Part shown: positions 27,368-37,894 of the stretch, piece by piece
Numbering within the stretch: position 1 is the first letter of the stretch
Layout of the letters: the number at the start of each line of letters is the position of its first letter
Assembly (NCBI RefSeq): GCF_015207825.1
Contig: NZ_JADEWC010000010.1
Span: 33,431-97,430 of the forward strand
Origin: Cyanobacterium stanieri LEGE 03274
Lineage (GTDB): Bacteria > Cyanobacteriota > Cyanobacteriia > Cyanobacteriales > Cyanobacteriaceae
DNA: 64,000 bases
Direction: 5' to 3'
The notes under the pieces: generated by a model
The model's database searches: none
What the model was told of the DNA's origin: nothing
Seen by the model: the letters and a program-made list of their open reading frames with translations, nothing else
Program-made: the position numbers and the translations under genes

Positions 27368-27652
27368 ATGGCAAAAGCTACTTGGAATGATGTGATTTTA
27401 GCTCAAAGTGAGCAATGCGAAATCGTTGAAGGTAATTATTATTTTCCTCCTGAAAGCATTAACCAAGAATATTTTAAACCAAGTCAAACCCACACCACTT
27501 GCGGTTGGAAAGGTATAGCAAGTTACTACACCCTAGCGGTTAATGGTGCAGAAAATAAAGACGCTGCGTGGTATTATCCTCAACCCAAACCAAAAGCAGA
27601 AAATATTAAAAACTATGTTGCTTTTTGGAGAGGTGTAAAAGTTGAATCGTAA
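27368..27652 (+). CDS. DUF427-domain protein
   Basis: 94 residues, a complete single DUF427 domain: a small beta-barrel fold of unknown function, common in actinobacteria and cyanobacteria. Family features are the opening ATWNDVILAQSE, the central TTCGWKGIASYYTL and the end NYVAFWRGVKVE. It overlaps the following DUF58 gene by 11 bp, suggesting co-translation. Substrate or ligand unknown. Confidence 0.9.
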   Translation: MAKATWNDVILAQSEQCEIVEGNYYFPPESINQEYFKPSQTHTTCGWKGIASYYTLAVNGAENKDAAWYYPQPKPKAENIKNYVAFWRGVKVES

Positions 27653-28844
27653 CCCTAAATCGTTCAAATTGCCCCATAATGATTCCCTTCTTTTTAAAGT
27701 AGGTAATTGGTGGCATAACCATTTACCTAACCCCTCCTACGGTGGTTGGGTGCTTTTAGGTATCGCCCTTAGTTTTTTTGGTGCGGCCACCAATACCATG
27801 GCAGGATGGTTATATGTACTCAGTGGTACAGCCCTAGCCCTAACGGGGCTAAATATTTTCATTGCCTCCCAAACCGTCAAAAAATTGAAAATAAAACGTC
27901 TTCCCATCGAGCCTATTAGTGCTGGAGATGAATTATTAATCGAATTAGCGCTGACAAATCCAACTAAATCGGGTAAAAATTTTGTAGAAATAGTGGATCA
28001 CTTGCCATTTATGCTCTCTAAGCCCGTTCATAGCTCCATAGAAACCTTTGCTCCCCAAGAAACGAAAAAAATAACCTATTATGCTAAAGCCCCCACCAGA
28101 GGCATTTATCATTGGTATAACTTAGAGGTTAGGAGTGCTTCCCCCATTGGTTTATTTTATGCTCACAAAATCAGAAATGTAGAAGCAAGGGCGATCGTTT
28201 ATCCTCAAATTCTACCCCTCAAAAACTGTCCTCTCATTGACTATATTGGTAATGAGCAAACCCAACAAAAACAAAGCGAAAAGCTATACCACAACGCCAC
28301 AGAGGGAGTAACCAAAGCTATCCGACAATATCGATTTGGAGATCCTCCTAGGTTGATTCATTGGCGTAGTAGCGCCCGTTTTGGCGAACTACAAGTAAGG
28401 GAATTAGAAACCATCACAGGGGGGCAAGAAGTTGTTATATGTCTCGATAATAGTCAAGATTGGCATCAGGAATTATTTGAAAAAGCCGTCATTGCCACCG
28501 CTTCCCTTTATTTCTACTGTAGTCGTCAACAATTGGACGTTAAACTTTGGACTCCAAAAACTGGCACTATCAAAGGTAATCATGTGGTGCTAGAGGCGCT
28601 CGCCGCCATTCAACCCCTAGAAACCAATAACAATAATCAAGAAGTTATAAAACCTACCCAACCCCTAGTCTGGTTATCGAACAGTTCCCATAGTCTTAAA
28701 TCCCTTCCCCAAGGTAGTAGGTGGGTACTTTTTCCCCTCGAAAATGATGAACCCATGGGGGAACAAAATATTGTTTCCTCAGGTCTTATATATCAACCCC
28801 ATAACCCCCTAGAAAATCTTTTACAAAAACCCCTAAAACTCTGA
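27642..28844 (+). CDS. DUF58-domain membrane protein
   Basis: 400 residues. DUF58 proteins have two N-terminal membrane helices (here about 32-50 and 55-75) and a C-terminal von Willebrand-A-like fold. They usually work with MoxR-type AAA ATPases and transglutaminase-like proteins. The family signature is visible at EGVTKAIRQYRFGD and LIHWRSSARFGELQVRE. The start is TTG inside the DUF427 gene, with GAGAGG upstream. No moxR gene adjoins it here. Function unknown. Confidence 0.85.
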   Translation: MNRNPKSFKLPHNDSLLFKVGNWWHNHLPNPSYGGWVLLGIALSFFGAATNTMAGWLYVLSGTALALTGLNIFIASQTVKKLKIKRLPIEPISAGDELLIELALTNPTKSGKNFVEIVDHLPFMLSKPVHSSIETFAPQETKKITYYAKAPTRGIYHWYNLEVRSASPIGLFYAHKIRNVEARAIVYPQILPLKNCPLIDYIGNEQTQQKQSEKLYHNATEGVTKAIRQYRFGDPPRLIHWRSSARFGELQVRELETITGGQEVVICLDNSQDWHQELFEKAVIATASLYFYCSRQQLDVKLWTPKTGTIKGNHVVLEALAAIQPLETNNNNQEVIKPTQPLVWLSNSSHSLKSLPQGSRWVLFPLENDEPMGEQNIVSSGLIYQPHNPLENLLQKPLKL

Positions 28845-29007
28845 ATCCTTTCCACCAAAACCCTTAACGAATTCTCTTTAAGAGAAAGTTAAGAAAGCGT
28901 AACAAAACCCCCCTTAATTAGTGGAAAAAAAATATAATTAGTGCTAGGATAACATTCAGACTAAAGAACATCAGTTTAAGTCTTATATAAAACGTGTGAG
29001 GAAAACA

Positions 29008-30660
29008 ATGAACAGAATTTTTTGGAAATCATTAAAAGTAACCCCAGCCCTTATCGGTGCAAGTTTACTGGTTAACGCTCAAGCACAAGCCAACGAAGAG
29101 TTCACCACAGCTCAATCTTTCGACACCAACAGCGAAATCATTGATCAACTAGACAAATACAGCGCAGAAGGTGCTTCCAACTCTCAAGGACAAGTAACTT
29201 CTGTAAACCAATTAAGTGACGTATCCCCCACCGACTGGGCATATGAAGCTCTACGTAGCTTAGTTGAACGTTACGGCTGTATCGTTGGTTACCCCGATCG
29301 CACCTTCAGAGGCAACCGTGCCTTGAGTCGTTATGAATTTGCCGCTGGTTTAAACGCCTGTATGCAATCCATCGAACGTTTAATCGGTACCGGTGGCGTA
29401 AGCGAAGAAGACGTAGCCGCCCTCAGAAGATTAATTGCTGAATTTGAAACCGAACTAGCGGCCCTCGGTGCAAGAGTTGATAACCTCGAAGGTAGAGTAG
29501 CTTTCCTCGAAGATCACCAATTCTCCACCACCACCAAGTTAAACGGTGAAGTAATCATGGGTTTAACTGGAGCAGACAACGGTAACCAAATCATCTTCGG
29601 TGACAGATTCCGTTTAGCCTTAGAAACCAGCTTCACTGGTAGAGATACCCTCGTAACCCGTTTAGCAGGTGGTAACATCCAGAGTTTCACTGGCGGAGAT
29701 TCCATCATCGGCGATCCAGGTGGTACTCTTAACCAAACCTTTAACCTTGGTGAAAACGGTAATAATGTTGACCTAGACTGGTTAGCATACTACGCCCCCA
29801 TCAGTGTCGGTAGCAGAGAGATTCAATTCTTCTTAGCCGCTGCCGGTGGTATCCACAGTGACTACGCCCCCACCACTAGCCCCTTCTTTGAAGACTTTGA
29901 CGGTGGTAACGGTGCTTTATCTACCTTCGCATCTTCTAGCCCCATCTACAGAATTGGTTCTGGTGCTGGTATCGGTGCAACCTTCCCCATTGGTAACTCT
30001 AGCTTTACCGTTGGTTACTTAGCCGCTAACGGAAATGATCCTTCCGACGGTGCAGGTTTATTTGATGGTGATTACTCCGCCCTTGGACAATTAAACTTAG
30101 CTTTTGGTGAAAACTTCGACTTAGGTTTAACCTATATGCGTGGTTTCCACAAAGCGGGTTCTCCTTTATTCGGTGACATCACTGGTACTCTCGTAGCCAA
30201 CAACCCTGTATTAACTGGAAGTCAGTTCTTAGATTATGAAAGTGACTCTTTCGGCGCCCAAGCAGCTTGGCGTGTTAGCCCCAGAGTAAGCATCAGCGGT
30301 TTCTTCAACTACACCGATGTTAACCTTTCTACCGACAACGTAGCTCTTTGCCCCGACAGCAACTGTAATGATAATATCTACAGCTATGGTGGTGGAGTTG
30401 CATTCTTAGACCTTGCCAAAGAAGGTAGCGTATTAGGTTTATTCGCTGGGGTTCAACCTTACAGTACCAGAGCTCAAGACTTCGTTGATGGTGCTGGTCA
30501 ACTTCCTTTAAATACCACTCCTTTCCACATTGAAGCATTCTACAAATACCCTGTTAACGATAATATCTCTATCACCCCTGGGATTATTTATGTAGATTCT
30601 ACTGATCAAACCAACAACAGTAGCTTCATCGGTACTTTAAGAACAACTTTCACTTTCTAA
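29008..30660 (+). CDS. SLH-domain outer-membrane porin (OprB/Slr1841 type)
   Basis: 550 residues. These are the major cyanobacterial outer-membrane channels, linked to uptake of inorganic ions including iron. The signal peptide ends near AQAQAN (about 28). The SLH domain, at about 68-120, binds peptidoglycan-linked polymer (LSDVSPTDWAYEALRSL, GYPDRTFRGNRALSR). A short coiled coil (135-175) leads into the beta barrel ending in TLRTTFTF. I chose the ATG at 29008, with GAGGAAA upstream; the GTG at 29008-12 only adds four residues. Codons are richer in C-ending forms than the neighbours, as expected for high expression. A terminator follows at 30686. Confidence 0.92.
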   Translation: MNRIFWKSLKVTPALIGASLLVNAQAQANEEFTTAQSFDTNSEIIDQLDKYSAEGASNSQGQVTSVNQLSDVSPTDWAYEALRSLVERYGCIVGYPDRTFRGNRALSRYEFAAGLNACMQSIERLIGTGGVSEEDVAALRRLIAEFETELAALGARVDNLEGRVAFLEDHQFSTTTKLNGEVIMGLTGADNGNQIIFGDRFRLALETSFTGRDTLVTRLAGGNIQSFTGGDSIIGDPGGTLNQTFNLGENGNNVDLDWLAYYAPISVGSREIQFFLAAAGGIHSDYAPTTSPFFEDFDGGNGALSTFASSSPIYRIGSGAGIGATFPIGNSSFTVGYLAANGNDPSDGAGLFDGDYSALGQLNLAFGENFDLGLTYMRGFHKAGSPLFGDITGTLVANNPVLTGSQFLDYESDSFGAQAAWRVSPRVSISGFFNYTDVNLSTDNVALCPDSNCNDNIYSYGGGVAFLDLAKEGSVLGLFAGVQPYSTRAQDFVDGAGQLPLNTTPFHIEAFYKYPVNDNISITPGIIYVDSTDQTNNSSFIGTLRTTFTF

Positions 30661-30685
30661 GATTAGTTTAGTTATAGTGATAAAG

Positions 30686-30715
30686 CCCTTCTCTTGATTG
30701 AGAGGGGTTTTTTTG
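30686..30715 (+). terminator. Porin gene terminator
   Basis: CCCTTCTC (30686-30693) pairs with GAGAGGGG (30700-30707), one G-T pair, 6-base loop. A TTTTTTT run (30708-30714) follows directly. It lies 25 bp after the porin stop: a textbook intrinsic terminator. Confidence 0.85.
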
Positions 30716-30726
30716 GCGGTTAAGGG

Positions 30727-31857
30727 TTAATTTTCACAGGTATATGGATTTAAAGGGTATTTGGCTAAACAAGCGTCTTTTTCTGAGCTAGATAAATCTT
30801 GAATGTCAATATCTTTTCGTAAAATCATGCCATTGTGAGCCATTAACAAGCGCGGTAATTGTTCATTGTCAATGACTTTAAGGGTTTTCAAATCATAAGT
30901 TGTATAAGTGGTTAAGTCTGGATTGTCAAAATTTATATCTATGACAGTAATATTTTTCATGGCTTGATTATTTCCCTCAATTAACCGACGAGGCCCGCCC
31001 CCTAATGCTCCTGCGTGTAACATTTGTAAATTTCTTTTGTGCCCAGGATAATAAGCATGGTGATGGCCACTAATATAAGTATGAACTCCATTTAACTCTA
31101 AAAAGTTTTGCAAAAATTCTGCTTCATCTAATACTTCCCCATCTTTGTCTCTGCCGATGGCAACGCCGTAAAGGGGTAAATGCCCGATCGCCATGCGCAT
31201 CTTAGCCTGTTGTGCAAGGGGAGAATTTAACGCTTCATTAGCCCAAGCTAATTGGGCAGAGGGTATCTGACGAAAAGAGGCATCCCACACCATAAAAAAA
31301 ATATCCTTTTCCATAAAAGTATAATAAAAAGGAAAATTACTACGATCTACAAAATTAACTTGGGGACTATGATGGGGATTTTGCCAATATTCTCTGGCTA
31401 AATTTCGATCTCTTTGATGAAAAAATCGATTTTCTCGGGTGCTAAAACTTCCTGAGCCATCATGGTTACCCATGGTAAAACCAAAGGGTATATTTAAATC
31501 TCTGAGGGGCTGGGCAATTTGAGCATCAAAAGCGCTCCACATTGCCTTTACTTGGGTATCCGTTAAAGAGGTTTTTTGCCCTGCAATCATATCCCCTCCA
31601 CATAATACTAAGTCGGGATTCCAAAAGGGAATTTTTTTTAAGGCTTGATGTACTTCTTGATCATATTCTGTAGAGCCATAAGCGCCATTTAAATCGCTAA
31701 TAACCAATAATCTTACATCTCCCCGAGGGGGCTGATATGTTGATTGGGCGCTGATGATGGCATTTTGGATTTGGGTTAAGCTATCCATGGCATAGCTGGT
31801 AAAAGAAAGCAGACAGAAGGAAATAAGACTGATGATGAGTAATATTTTTTTGTTCAT
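30727..31857 (-). CDS. Exported calcineurin-like metallophosphoesterase
   Basis: 376 residues. A signal peptide (ILLIISLISFCLLSFTSYA) targets it across the plasma membrane. The phosphoesterase domain has the metal motifs ISDLN (in place of the usual DxH, so the first motif is changed), GGDMIAG, MGNHDGSG, GHLPLYG and SGHHHAYYPG. Substrates of such extracellular enzymes are often organic phosphate esters, but none can be named here. It converges with the porin gene and is not part of an obvious operon. Confidence 0.85.
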   Translation of the reverse strand: MNKKILLIISLISFCLLSFTSYAMDSLTQIQNAIISAQSTYQPPRGDVRLLVISDLNGAYGSTEYDQEVHQALKKIPFWNPDLVLCGGDMIAGQKTSLTDTQVKAMWSAFDAQIAQPLRDLNIPFGFTMGNHDGSGSFSTRENRFFHQRDRNLAREYWQNPHHSPQVNFVDRSNFPFYYTFMEKDIFFMVWDASFRQIPSAQLAWANEALNSPLAQQAKMRMAIGHLPLYGVAIGRDKDGEVLDEAEFLQNFLELNGVHTYISGHHHAYYPGHKRNLQMLHAGALGGGPRRLIEGNNQAMKNITVIDINFDNPDLTTYTTYDLKTLKVIDNEQLPRLLMAHNGMILRKDIDIQDLSSSEKDACLAKYPLNPYTCEN

Positions 31858-32081
31858 GGGATGAGTATTATTATTTTTATTTATCCATGATAGTTTTTCT
31901 GTTTTATTAAGGATAGATTTTGATTTGTCTTTTCCTGTGTGCCTTTATTTTTCCGTTAATCCATTGTTCATTGTTAAGAGATCCATTACTATAGTCATAG
32001 GGCTAAATAAAGTAAAAAGCCTACTATATATTTATCTATTTATATTTAAACTAATTATTGAATTGTTATTAACTTACCAAA

Positions 32082-32933
32082 ATGGGTCAACATCAGAGCA
32101 TAGTCTCGGCAGAATGGCTCAATGATAACCTTAACAATCCTGACATCAAAATTATTGATTGTCGCTTCCGTCTTCGGGACGCTCGTTGGGGTTATCAACA
32201 GTATAATCATAGCCATATTAAAAATGCCTATTATTTAGATTTAAATGATCATCTTTCACAAGTAGTTAACGCCCACGGAGGTAGGCATCCCTTACCTGAT
32301 AATCAGTTATTGACCACCAAATTGGAAACAATTGGCATTACTAAAAATCAAACAACAGTGGTTGTATATGATGATTCTCGTTTTGCCTTCTGTGCCCGTT
32401 TATGGTGGTTATTACGTTATTTGGGACATCATCAAGTTTTTATTCTCGATGGTGGTTGGCAAAATTGGCAAAGGCATAATTTTCCTACAGATGATGTTAT
32501 TCCTCGTAATCATCAAGGTTCGTTTATTGCTGAACCTAATTTTGATTCTGTTATTGATATTGAAGGGGTTCGACAAGCTCAATTGTCTCCTAATATAGCG
32601 ATTATTGATGCTCGTTCGGGCGATCGCCACTTAGGAAAAACAGAACCTATCGATCCGATAGCGGGAAGTATTCCCCATAGTCATAATGTTTTTTGGCAAG
32701 AAAACACCACCCCTGAGGGATTTTTAAAATCTCCATCGCAACTTAAAAGCATTTGGCAACCCTATCTCAAATATCCCGAAATTATTGCTTATTGCGGTTC
32801 GGGGGTTACAGCCTGTGTGAATATATTTGCTTTACAAACTATCGGTTATGATAACTGCAAATTATATGTAGGGGGGTGGAGCGATTGGTGTTCTTACCTT
32901 GTAAAATCAGAAGGTTTTATATCTCAGCATTAG
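32082..32933 (+). CDS. Two-domain sulfurtransferase (rhodanese/MST type)
   Basis: 283 residues, with two rhodanese domains. The N-terminal domain is inactive. The C-terminal one holds the catalytic Cys238 in YCGSGVTAC. A CGSGVTA loop is typical of 3-mercaptopyruvate sulfurtransferases, while thiosulfate enzymes usually have CRxGxR, so MST activity is more likely. The linker motif HSHIKNAYYLDL is conserved. ATG at 32082 fits the family start. It is a single gene followed by a long AT-rich spacer. Confidence 0.9.
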   Translation: MGQHQSIVSAEWLNDNLNNPDIKIIDCRFRLRDARWGYQQYNHSHIKNAYYLDLNDHLSQVVNAHGGRHPLPDNQLLTTKLETIGITKNQTTVVVYDDSRFAFCARLWWLLRYLGHHQVFILDGGWQNWQRHNFPTDDVIPRNHQGSFIAEPNFDSVIDIEGVRQAQLSPNIAIIDARSGDRHLGKTEPIDPIAGSIPHSHNVFWQENTTPEGFLKSPSQLKSIWQPYLKYPEIIAYCGSGVTACVNIFALQTIGYDNCKLYVGGWSDWCSYLVKSEGFISQH

Positions 32934-33517
32934 GATTAGTTTAATTATTAAAATTATTCTCTAATTTTGTCATCTCTAATAAAAAAATAATTAGTATTAC
33001 TATTTTTCTGAGATTTAATTATTAATCTTGATTTCAAGATATTTTAAGTCCATAACATATTACTAATCTAATTAATTATTTTTATTTTTAAGCAGTTTTA
33101 TTAGCTGTTTATTTCAACTATTTAACCTATTAAATTAAAACAAAAATTATCTGACTATAAATTAAAAGTAACTACATTATTACTAAACAATAGTAACTGA
33201 ATAAGTTGAGAATAAATTGATATTGAATGCTAAAAAGCAAAATTCACTAGCTGGATTTGCTATATATTCTAGTACCTTTTAAGTACAAAAATACATATAA
33301 ATTTCTGTGTATCTTAAGAATATTATGTTATTAATAGTAAAGTTAAAAAATATATACTTTATCTATTAACCCCTTATTTTACTTTAACTGAAAATACTAC
33401 AGGCTAAAAAATCAAGTCAATATTTACTTAAATAAAAGTAATACTAATCTAAGCAATAAATATAAACAATAGCCCTTAGTAAATTCAAAATATATTTTAT
33501 TTATTAAAACAATTATT
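32934..33517. other. Long AT-rich spacer upstream of the LabA-like gene
   Basis: 584 bp with no ORF of note and no tRNA. It includes AGTACCTTTTAAGTAC (about 33269-33284), a short near-palindrome. Many TA-rich stretches could carry promoters. It may hold a long 5' leader or a small RNA, but nothing in it is diagnostic. Confidence 0.5.
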
Positions 33518-34312
33518 ATGACCAATTTTAATTTTAATAATGGGAAGTATAGCATTGGTAATGACTATACAAATCTCAACGGAATTAACCATAACAAAGA
33601 ATCAGAAAACGATTCCGATAATGAACCTGACTTGAAGTTAGAAACCAATGAAAATCCTATTCTTAATCCTCGTCCTCAGCTAATTCCCCGTCCCGAATAT
33701 AACCCTGAACCCCAAGTAAATTCCACCACCATTATTGCCCCTAATTCCGAAATTAATAATACGAATCATTATAATTATGTAAACAACATTAACAATAATC
33801 GTTTGCGGGATAGAATTTCTATATTTGTTGATGGTAATAATATGTTTTATGCCCAGCAAAAAAATGGTTGGTTTTTTGATCCTCGTAAAGTGATTGATTA
33901 TTTTTCTGAAGAATCAGGATTTATGTTAATCAACGCTTTTTGGTACACTGGTTTAAAAGATTCTCAAGATCAAAGGGGATTTCGAGATGCTTTAATTAGT
34001 TTGGGTTATACTGTACGAACCAAAATTCTTAAAGAATATTATGATGATAGTTCGGGTCGATTTTCTCAAAAAGCAAACCTTGACATAGAAATTGTAGTGG
34101 ATATGTTTAACACTGTAGATCAATATGATCGAGTGGTATTATTTAGTGGTGATGGTGACTTTGAAAGGGCGATCGAGCTTTTACGCTCCAAAAATACTCA
34201 TATTACGGTGGTTTCTACGGAAGGTATGATCGCTAGAGAATTACGCAATGCTACAGATCGTTATTTAGATTTAAATGAAATCCGTCCTTGTATTGAAAAA
34301 CGTGATTTTTGA
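33518..34312 (+). CDS. NYN-domain protein, LabA/DUF88 family
   Basis: 264 residues. The C-terminal 165 residues form a PIN-like NYN domain: the opening RISIFVDGNNMFYA, then NLDIEIVVDMF and LFSGDGDFERAI with the acidic residues expected for a metal-dependent RNase site. In Synechococcus, LabA acts in circadian output; its relatives LalA and others are widespread, so which one this is cannot be told. The first 90 or so residues are Asn/Pro-rich and low complexity, including RPQLIPRPEYNPEPQ, unlike the shorter family norm. A hairpin terminator candidate follows. Confidence 0.85.
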   Translation: MTNFNFNNGKYSIGNDYTNLNGINHNKESENDSDNEPDLKLETNENPILNPRPQLIPRPEYNPEPQVNSTTIIAPNSEINNTNHYNYVNNINNNRLRDRISIFVDGNNMFYAQQKNGWFFDPRKVIDYFSEESGFMLINAFWYTGLKDSQDQRGFRDALISLGYTVRTKILKEYYDDSSGRFSQKANLDIEIVVDMFNTVDQYDRVVLFSGDGDFERAIELLRSKNTHITVVSTEGMIARELRNATDRYLDLNEIRPCIEKRDF

Positions 34313-34346
34313 GAGTTTGATTTTCCCATAATTACATAATTTCTGG

Positions 34347-34377
34347 TAGGGCGTACTCAGTGACGACCCTATTTTTG
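34347..34377 (+). terminator. Terminator candidate after the LabA-like gene
   Basis: TAGGGCGT (34347-34354) pairs with ACG-ACCCTA (34363-34371) with a one-base bulge, followed by TTTTTG. It is 35 bp after the stop codon and in front of a convergent gene. Confidence 0.5.
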
Positions 34378-34442
34378 TTGTTGATGGCAAAATTTATCCA
34401 CCACCTGAAAAGTAGGGATTTGTTTTGCCATGGTTACTGTTT

Positions 34443-34817
34443 TTAAAAATAAGAGTCTAAATCAATAGCTTGAGAGCCACCTTCTAAAAGTTGTACAATC
34501 AATTTTTTCAGCTGTACCCAGATTAGTACACCAATAAAAACTGTTAAAGGTAAGGAAACAGAGTAAGATAAAATGCGATTGTAGGTAAAGATTTCTAATC
34601 CTGCAGCTAAAAACATACAAATTCCTAAACAAATACCCAAGAAAGGTACTTTTAAGACAGAGATTTCTGATAAGTCTGTTTTTATTCCTTTTTTGCCTTG
34701 ATTACTCCAATAATTAACTTTGATTTTTAAGGAAGATTCAAAGGCTAAACCGCAGGTAACTCCAATAAAAAAACCCATAGCTAATAAGACTAAAGGGGGT
34801 TGGGGTAATGTGTACAT
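34443..34817 (-). CDS. Membrane protein, function unknown
   Basis: 124 residues with three hydrophobic segments: about 8-27 (PLVLLAMGFFIGVTCGLAF), 55-75 (VPFLGICLGICMFLAAGL) and 84-103. The middle loop is basic and the C-terminus polar (EGGSQAIDLDSYF). The ATG at 34817 fits. It is divergent from a small gene at 34879. Function unknown. Confidence 0.65.
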   Translation of the reverse strand: MYTLPQPPLVLLAMGFFIGVTCGLAFESSLKIKVNYWSNQGKKGIKTDLSEISVLKVPFLGICLGICMFLAAGLEIFTYNRILSYSVSLPLTVFIGVLIWVQLKKLIVQLLEGGSQAIDLDSYF

Positions 34818-34878
34818 GATTTTATAAAGATTTTGTTATTCTGGTTGTAATTGTTTGTTACAAAATATTAACATCTTT

Positions 34879-35097
34879 ATGGTTCAGCAAGAAAAAGCAA
34901 TGTATCAAAAAATTCACTGTGTTAATCATGTAGGTAAAAATTTGTTAATTGTGGGGTATCATCCTGATAAAGCATGGGAATTTAAAGTAGTAACTCAAGA
35001 GGGAAAAACGGTACGGGAAGTAAGTGAGTTTGATGATGCAAAAGTGGCAGAATATCACGGTAAAAAATGGATTGAAGATAACCTTTTGAGGGATTGA
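34879..35097 (+). CDS. Small conserved-looking protein
   Basis: 72 residues from the ATG at 34879; a TTG at 34855 would add eight residues of translated spacer. It has no membrane segment. The sequence (HCVNHVGKNLLIVGYHPDK, AKVAEYHGKKWIEDNL) looks like a small folded alpha/beta protein. Downstream, at about 35170, the spacer before leuS holds remnants of the composite palindrome (ATTGATTACACGGTGG). Function unknown. Confidence 0.6.
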   Translation: MVQQEKAMYQKIHCVNHVGKNLLIVGYHPDKAWEFKVVTQEGKTVREVSEFDDAKVAEYHGKKWIEDNLLRD

Positions 35098-35290
35098 TGA
35101 AAAATTATATTTAAGATGAAACTCTCTTAAGATAAATAGAAAATCAGCGCACCTTAAATAATAACCAAAACTTCATTGATTACACGGTGGTTTATCGTAA
35201 ACTTTACTAATCTGACTTGAGATTACAGGGTGGGGTAAGATAGAAGATTGATTAAATTAAGTGATTATAGTTAATTTCCATTAAATTATT

Positions 35291-37894
35291 ATGCAATCTC
35301 CTTATCAAGCCAGTGACATAGAAAATAAATGGCAGCAGCAATGGACAGAAAAGGAATTATATAAAACCGAAGAGAATAGCGATAAACCTAAATTTTATGC
35401 CCTTTCCATGTTCCCCTATCCTTCTGGAAAGTTACACATGGGCCATGTGCGTAACTATGTAATTACTGATGTGATTGCACGTTTTCAAAGGATGAATGGG
35501 CATCGGGTATTACATCCCATGGGGTGGGATGCCTTTGGTTTACCTGCGGAAAATGCGGCTATTGATCGGGGGATTCCTCCTGCTACTTGGACGTATCAAA
35601 ATATCGACCAGATGCGATCGCAACTTAAACAATTAGGATTATCCATCGATTGGGATAGGGAAGTGGCGACCTGTTCCCCAGAATATTATAAATGGACACA
35701 GTGGTTATTTTTACAGTTTTATCAGGCTGGATTGGCATATCAGAAAGAAGCTGCGGTAAATTGGGATCCCATCGATCAAACCGTATTGGCAAACGAACAA
35801 GTGGACGGAGACGGTTATTCTTGGCGTAGTGGGGCGAAGGTAGAAAGAAAACTATTAAGACAATGGTTTTTCAAAATTACTGATTATGCTGAACAACTTT
35901 TGCAGGATTTATCCCAACTAGACGGCTGGCCAGAAAGGGTGAAAACCATGCAGGAAAACTGGATCGGCAAATCCGTAGGTGCTTACCTCGAATTTCCTGT
36001 CATTGATAAGGACGAAAAAATTGCCGTTTTCACCACCCGCCCCGACACCGTTTATGGAGTAACCTATGTGGTATTGGCGCCCGAACATCCCTTAACCCCC
36101 CTCGTTACCACCCCCGACAGAAAAGAAGCAGTGGAAGCCTTTATCAAAGAGGTTAGCGCGGAAAGTGAAATCGATCGCACCGCCGATGATAAACCCAAAA
36201 AAGGTGTTTTGACGGGAGGAAAAGCCATCAATCCCTTTACAGGGGAAGAAATTCCCATCCTCATCGCTAACTATGTACTATACGAATATGGTACAGGGGC
36301 AGTAATGGGAGTACCAGCGCACGATGTCAGAGACTTCAAATTTGCCAAAGAGAATAACCTACCTATCAAAGTGGTAATTATTCCTGATGATTCTGATAAC
36401 GAAGTTCCCGAACTACAAGAAGCCTACACCGAAGCAGGTACCATGGTAAATTCTGGTAGTTTTACAGGGATGGATTCCACCAAAGGCAAAAATGCCGTTA
36501 TCCAATTTGCCGAAAATCAAGGTTATGGTAAAAAACGCATCCAATATCGCCTCCGTGATTGGTTAATTTCCCGTCAAAGATATTGGGGTTGTCCTATTCC
36601 CGTGGTTCATTGCCCCAATTGTGGTACAGTACCAGTACCCGATCAAGATTTACCTGTAAAATTACCTGATCAAGTAGAATTTTCTGGTCGTGGCCCTTCT
36701 CCCCTAGCTAAGATGGAAGACTGGGTTAATGTACCTTGTCCTAATTGTGGCACTCCTGCGAAACGGGAAACAGACACCATGGACACCTTTATTGATTCTT
36801 CATGGTATTTTCTTCGTTACACCGACGCAAATAACGAAAATGAGCCTTTCAGCCTTGATAGGGTAAACAACTGGATGGGGGTGGATCAGTATGTAGGGGG
36901 CATTGAACATGCCATATTACATTTACTTTATTCCCGTTTCTTTACCAAGGTAGTGAGAGATAGGGGTTTAGTCAATGTGGATGAGCCTTTTAAACGTCTT
37001 TTAACCCAAGGGATGGTACAAGGTATTACCTATAAAAATCCTGTGACGGGTAAATATATTCTTCCTGAAAATATTGAAGAAAGGGAAGAAACCAACCCAG
37101 ATGGTAAAACTGAAACTGTTTACTATGACAAGGCTACGGGCGATCGCCTTTCGGTGTTTTACGAAAAAATGTCCAAATCAAAATATAATGGGGTAGATCC
37201 TCAAGTGGTATTATCCAAATATGGAGCAGATACCGCCAGAATGTTTATTCTTTTCAAAGCACCTCCCGAAAAAGATTTGGAATGGGATGATGCGGATGTA
37301 GAAGGGCAATATCGTTTTCTTAACCGAGTTTGGACATTGGTTAATGAATTTATCGATAATCCCCAATCAGCGGAAAATAAAACCATCGATAAAACTAAAT
37401 TAAGTAAAACCGAAAAAGACTTACGCCGGGCAATCCATATCGCCATCAAAGAAATATCGGAAGACTTAAACGGAGACTATCAGCTTAATACCGCCGTTTC
37501 TGAATTGATGAAACTTAATAATGCCCTCCGAGATAGTAAAGATAAAAACTCCCCTGTTTATCGAGAAGGTATCGAAACCCTAATTCTCCTTCTTGCACCC
37601 TTTGCCCCCCATATCGGCGAGGAATTATGGCAATTGTTAGGTAACAGTGAATCGGTACATCTACAACCTTGGTTAACGGTAGATGAGGAAGCCTTAACGG
37701 TAGATGAAATTACCCTAGTTATTCAAATTATGGGTAAAACCAGAGGTACTATTTCTGTACCTGCGGGCGCGACTAAAGAGGAGTTACAACAATTTGCCCA
37801 AGACTCGGAAGTTGCCCAAAAATATATCACGGGTAAAGAGATTAAAAAGGTAATTGTAGTACCTAATAAATTAGTTAACTTCGTTATCGTTTAA
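35291..37894 (+). CDS. leuS: Leucyl-tRNA synthetase
   Basis: 867 residues, class I. The ATP-site HIGH motif is in [12 protein letters not shown] and the KMSKS motif in [11 protein letters not shown]. The CP1 editing domain lies between, with the conserved Thr-rich [20 protein letters not shown] zinc-type CPNCGT pair is present. The C-terminal anticodon domain ends in NKLVNFVIV. Length is normal. The stop codon TAA overlaps the first base of composite palindrome copy B, followed by a GGTGGGC hairpin. Confidence 0.98.
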   Translation: MQSPYQASDIENKWQQQWTEKELYKTEENSDKPKFYALSMFPYPSGKLHMGHVRNYVITDVIARFQRMNGHRVLHPMGWDAFGLPAENAAIDRGIPPATWTYQNIDQMRSQLKQLGLSIDWDREVATCSPEYYKWTQWLFLQFYQAGLAYQKEAAVNWDPIDQTVLANEQVDGDGYSWRSGAKVERKLLRQWFFKITDYAEQLLQDLSQLDGWPERVKTMQENWIGKSVGAYLEFPVIDKDEKIAVFTTRPDTVYGVTYVVLAPEHPLTPLVTTPDRKEAVEAFIKEVSAESEIDRTADDKPKKGVLTGGKAINPFTGEEIPILIANYVLYEYGTGAVMGVPAHDVRDFKFAKENNLPIKVVIIPDDSDNEVPELQEAYTEAGTMVNSGSFTGMDSTKGKNAVIQFAENQGYGKKRIQYRLRDWLISRQRYWGCPIPVVHCPNCGTVPVPDQDLPVKLPDQVEFSGRGPSPLAKMEDWVNVPCPNCGTPAKRETDTMDTFIDSSWYFLRYTDANNENEPFSLDRVNNWMGVDQYVGGIEHAILHLLYSRFFTKVVRDRGLVNVDEPFKRLLTQGMVQGITYKNPVTGKYILPENIEEREETNPDGKTETVYYDKATGDRLSVFYEKMSKSKYNGVDPQVVLSKYGADTARMFILFKAPPEKDLEWDDADVEGQYRFLNRVWTLVNEFIDNPQSAENKTIDKTKLSKTEKDLRRAIHIAIKEISEDLNGDYQLNTAVSELMKLNNALRDSKDKNSPVYREGIETLILLLAPFAPHIGEELWQLLGNSESVHLQPWLTVDEEALTVDEITLVIQIMGKTRGTISVPAGATKEELQQFAQDSEVAQKYITGKEIKKVIVVPNKLVNFVIV

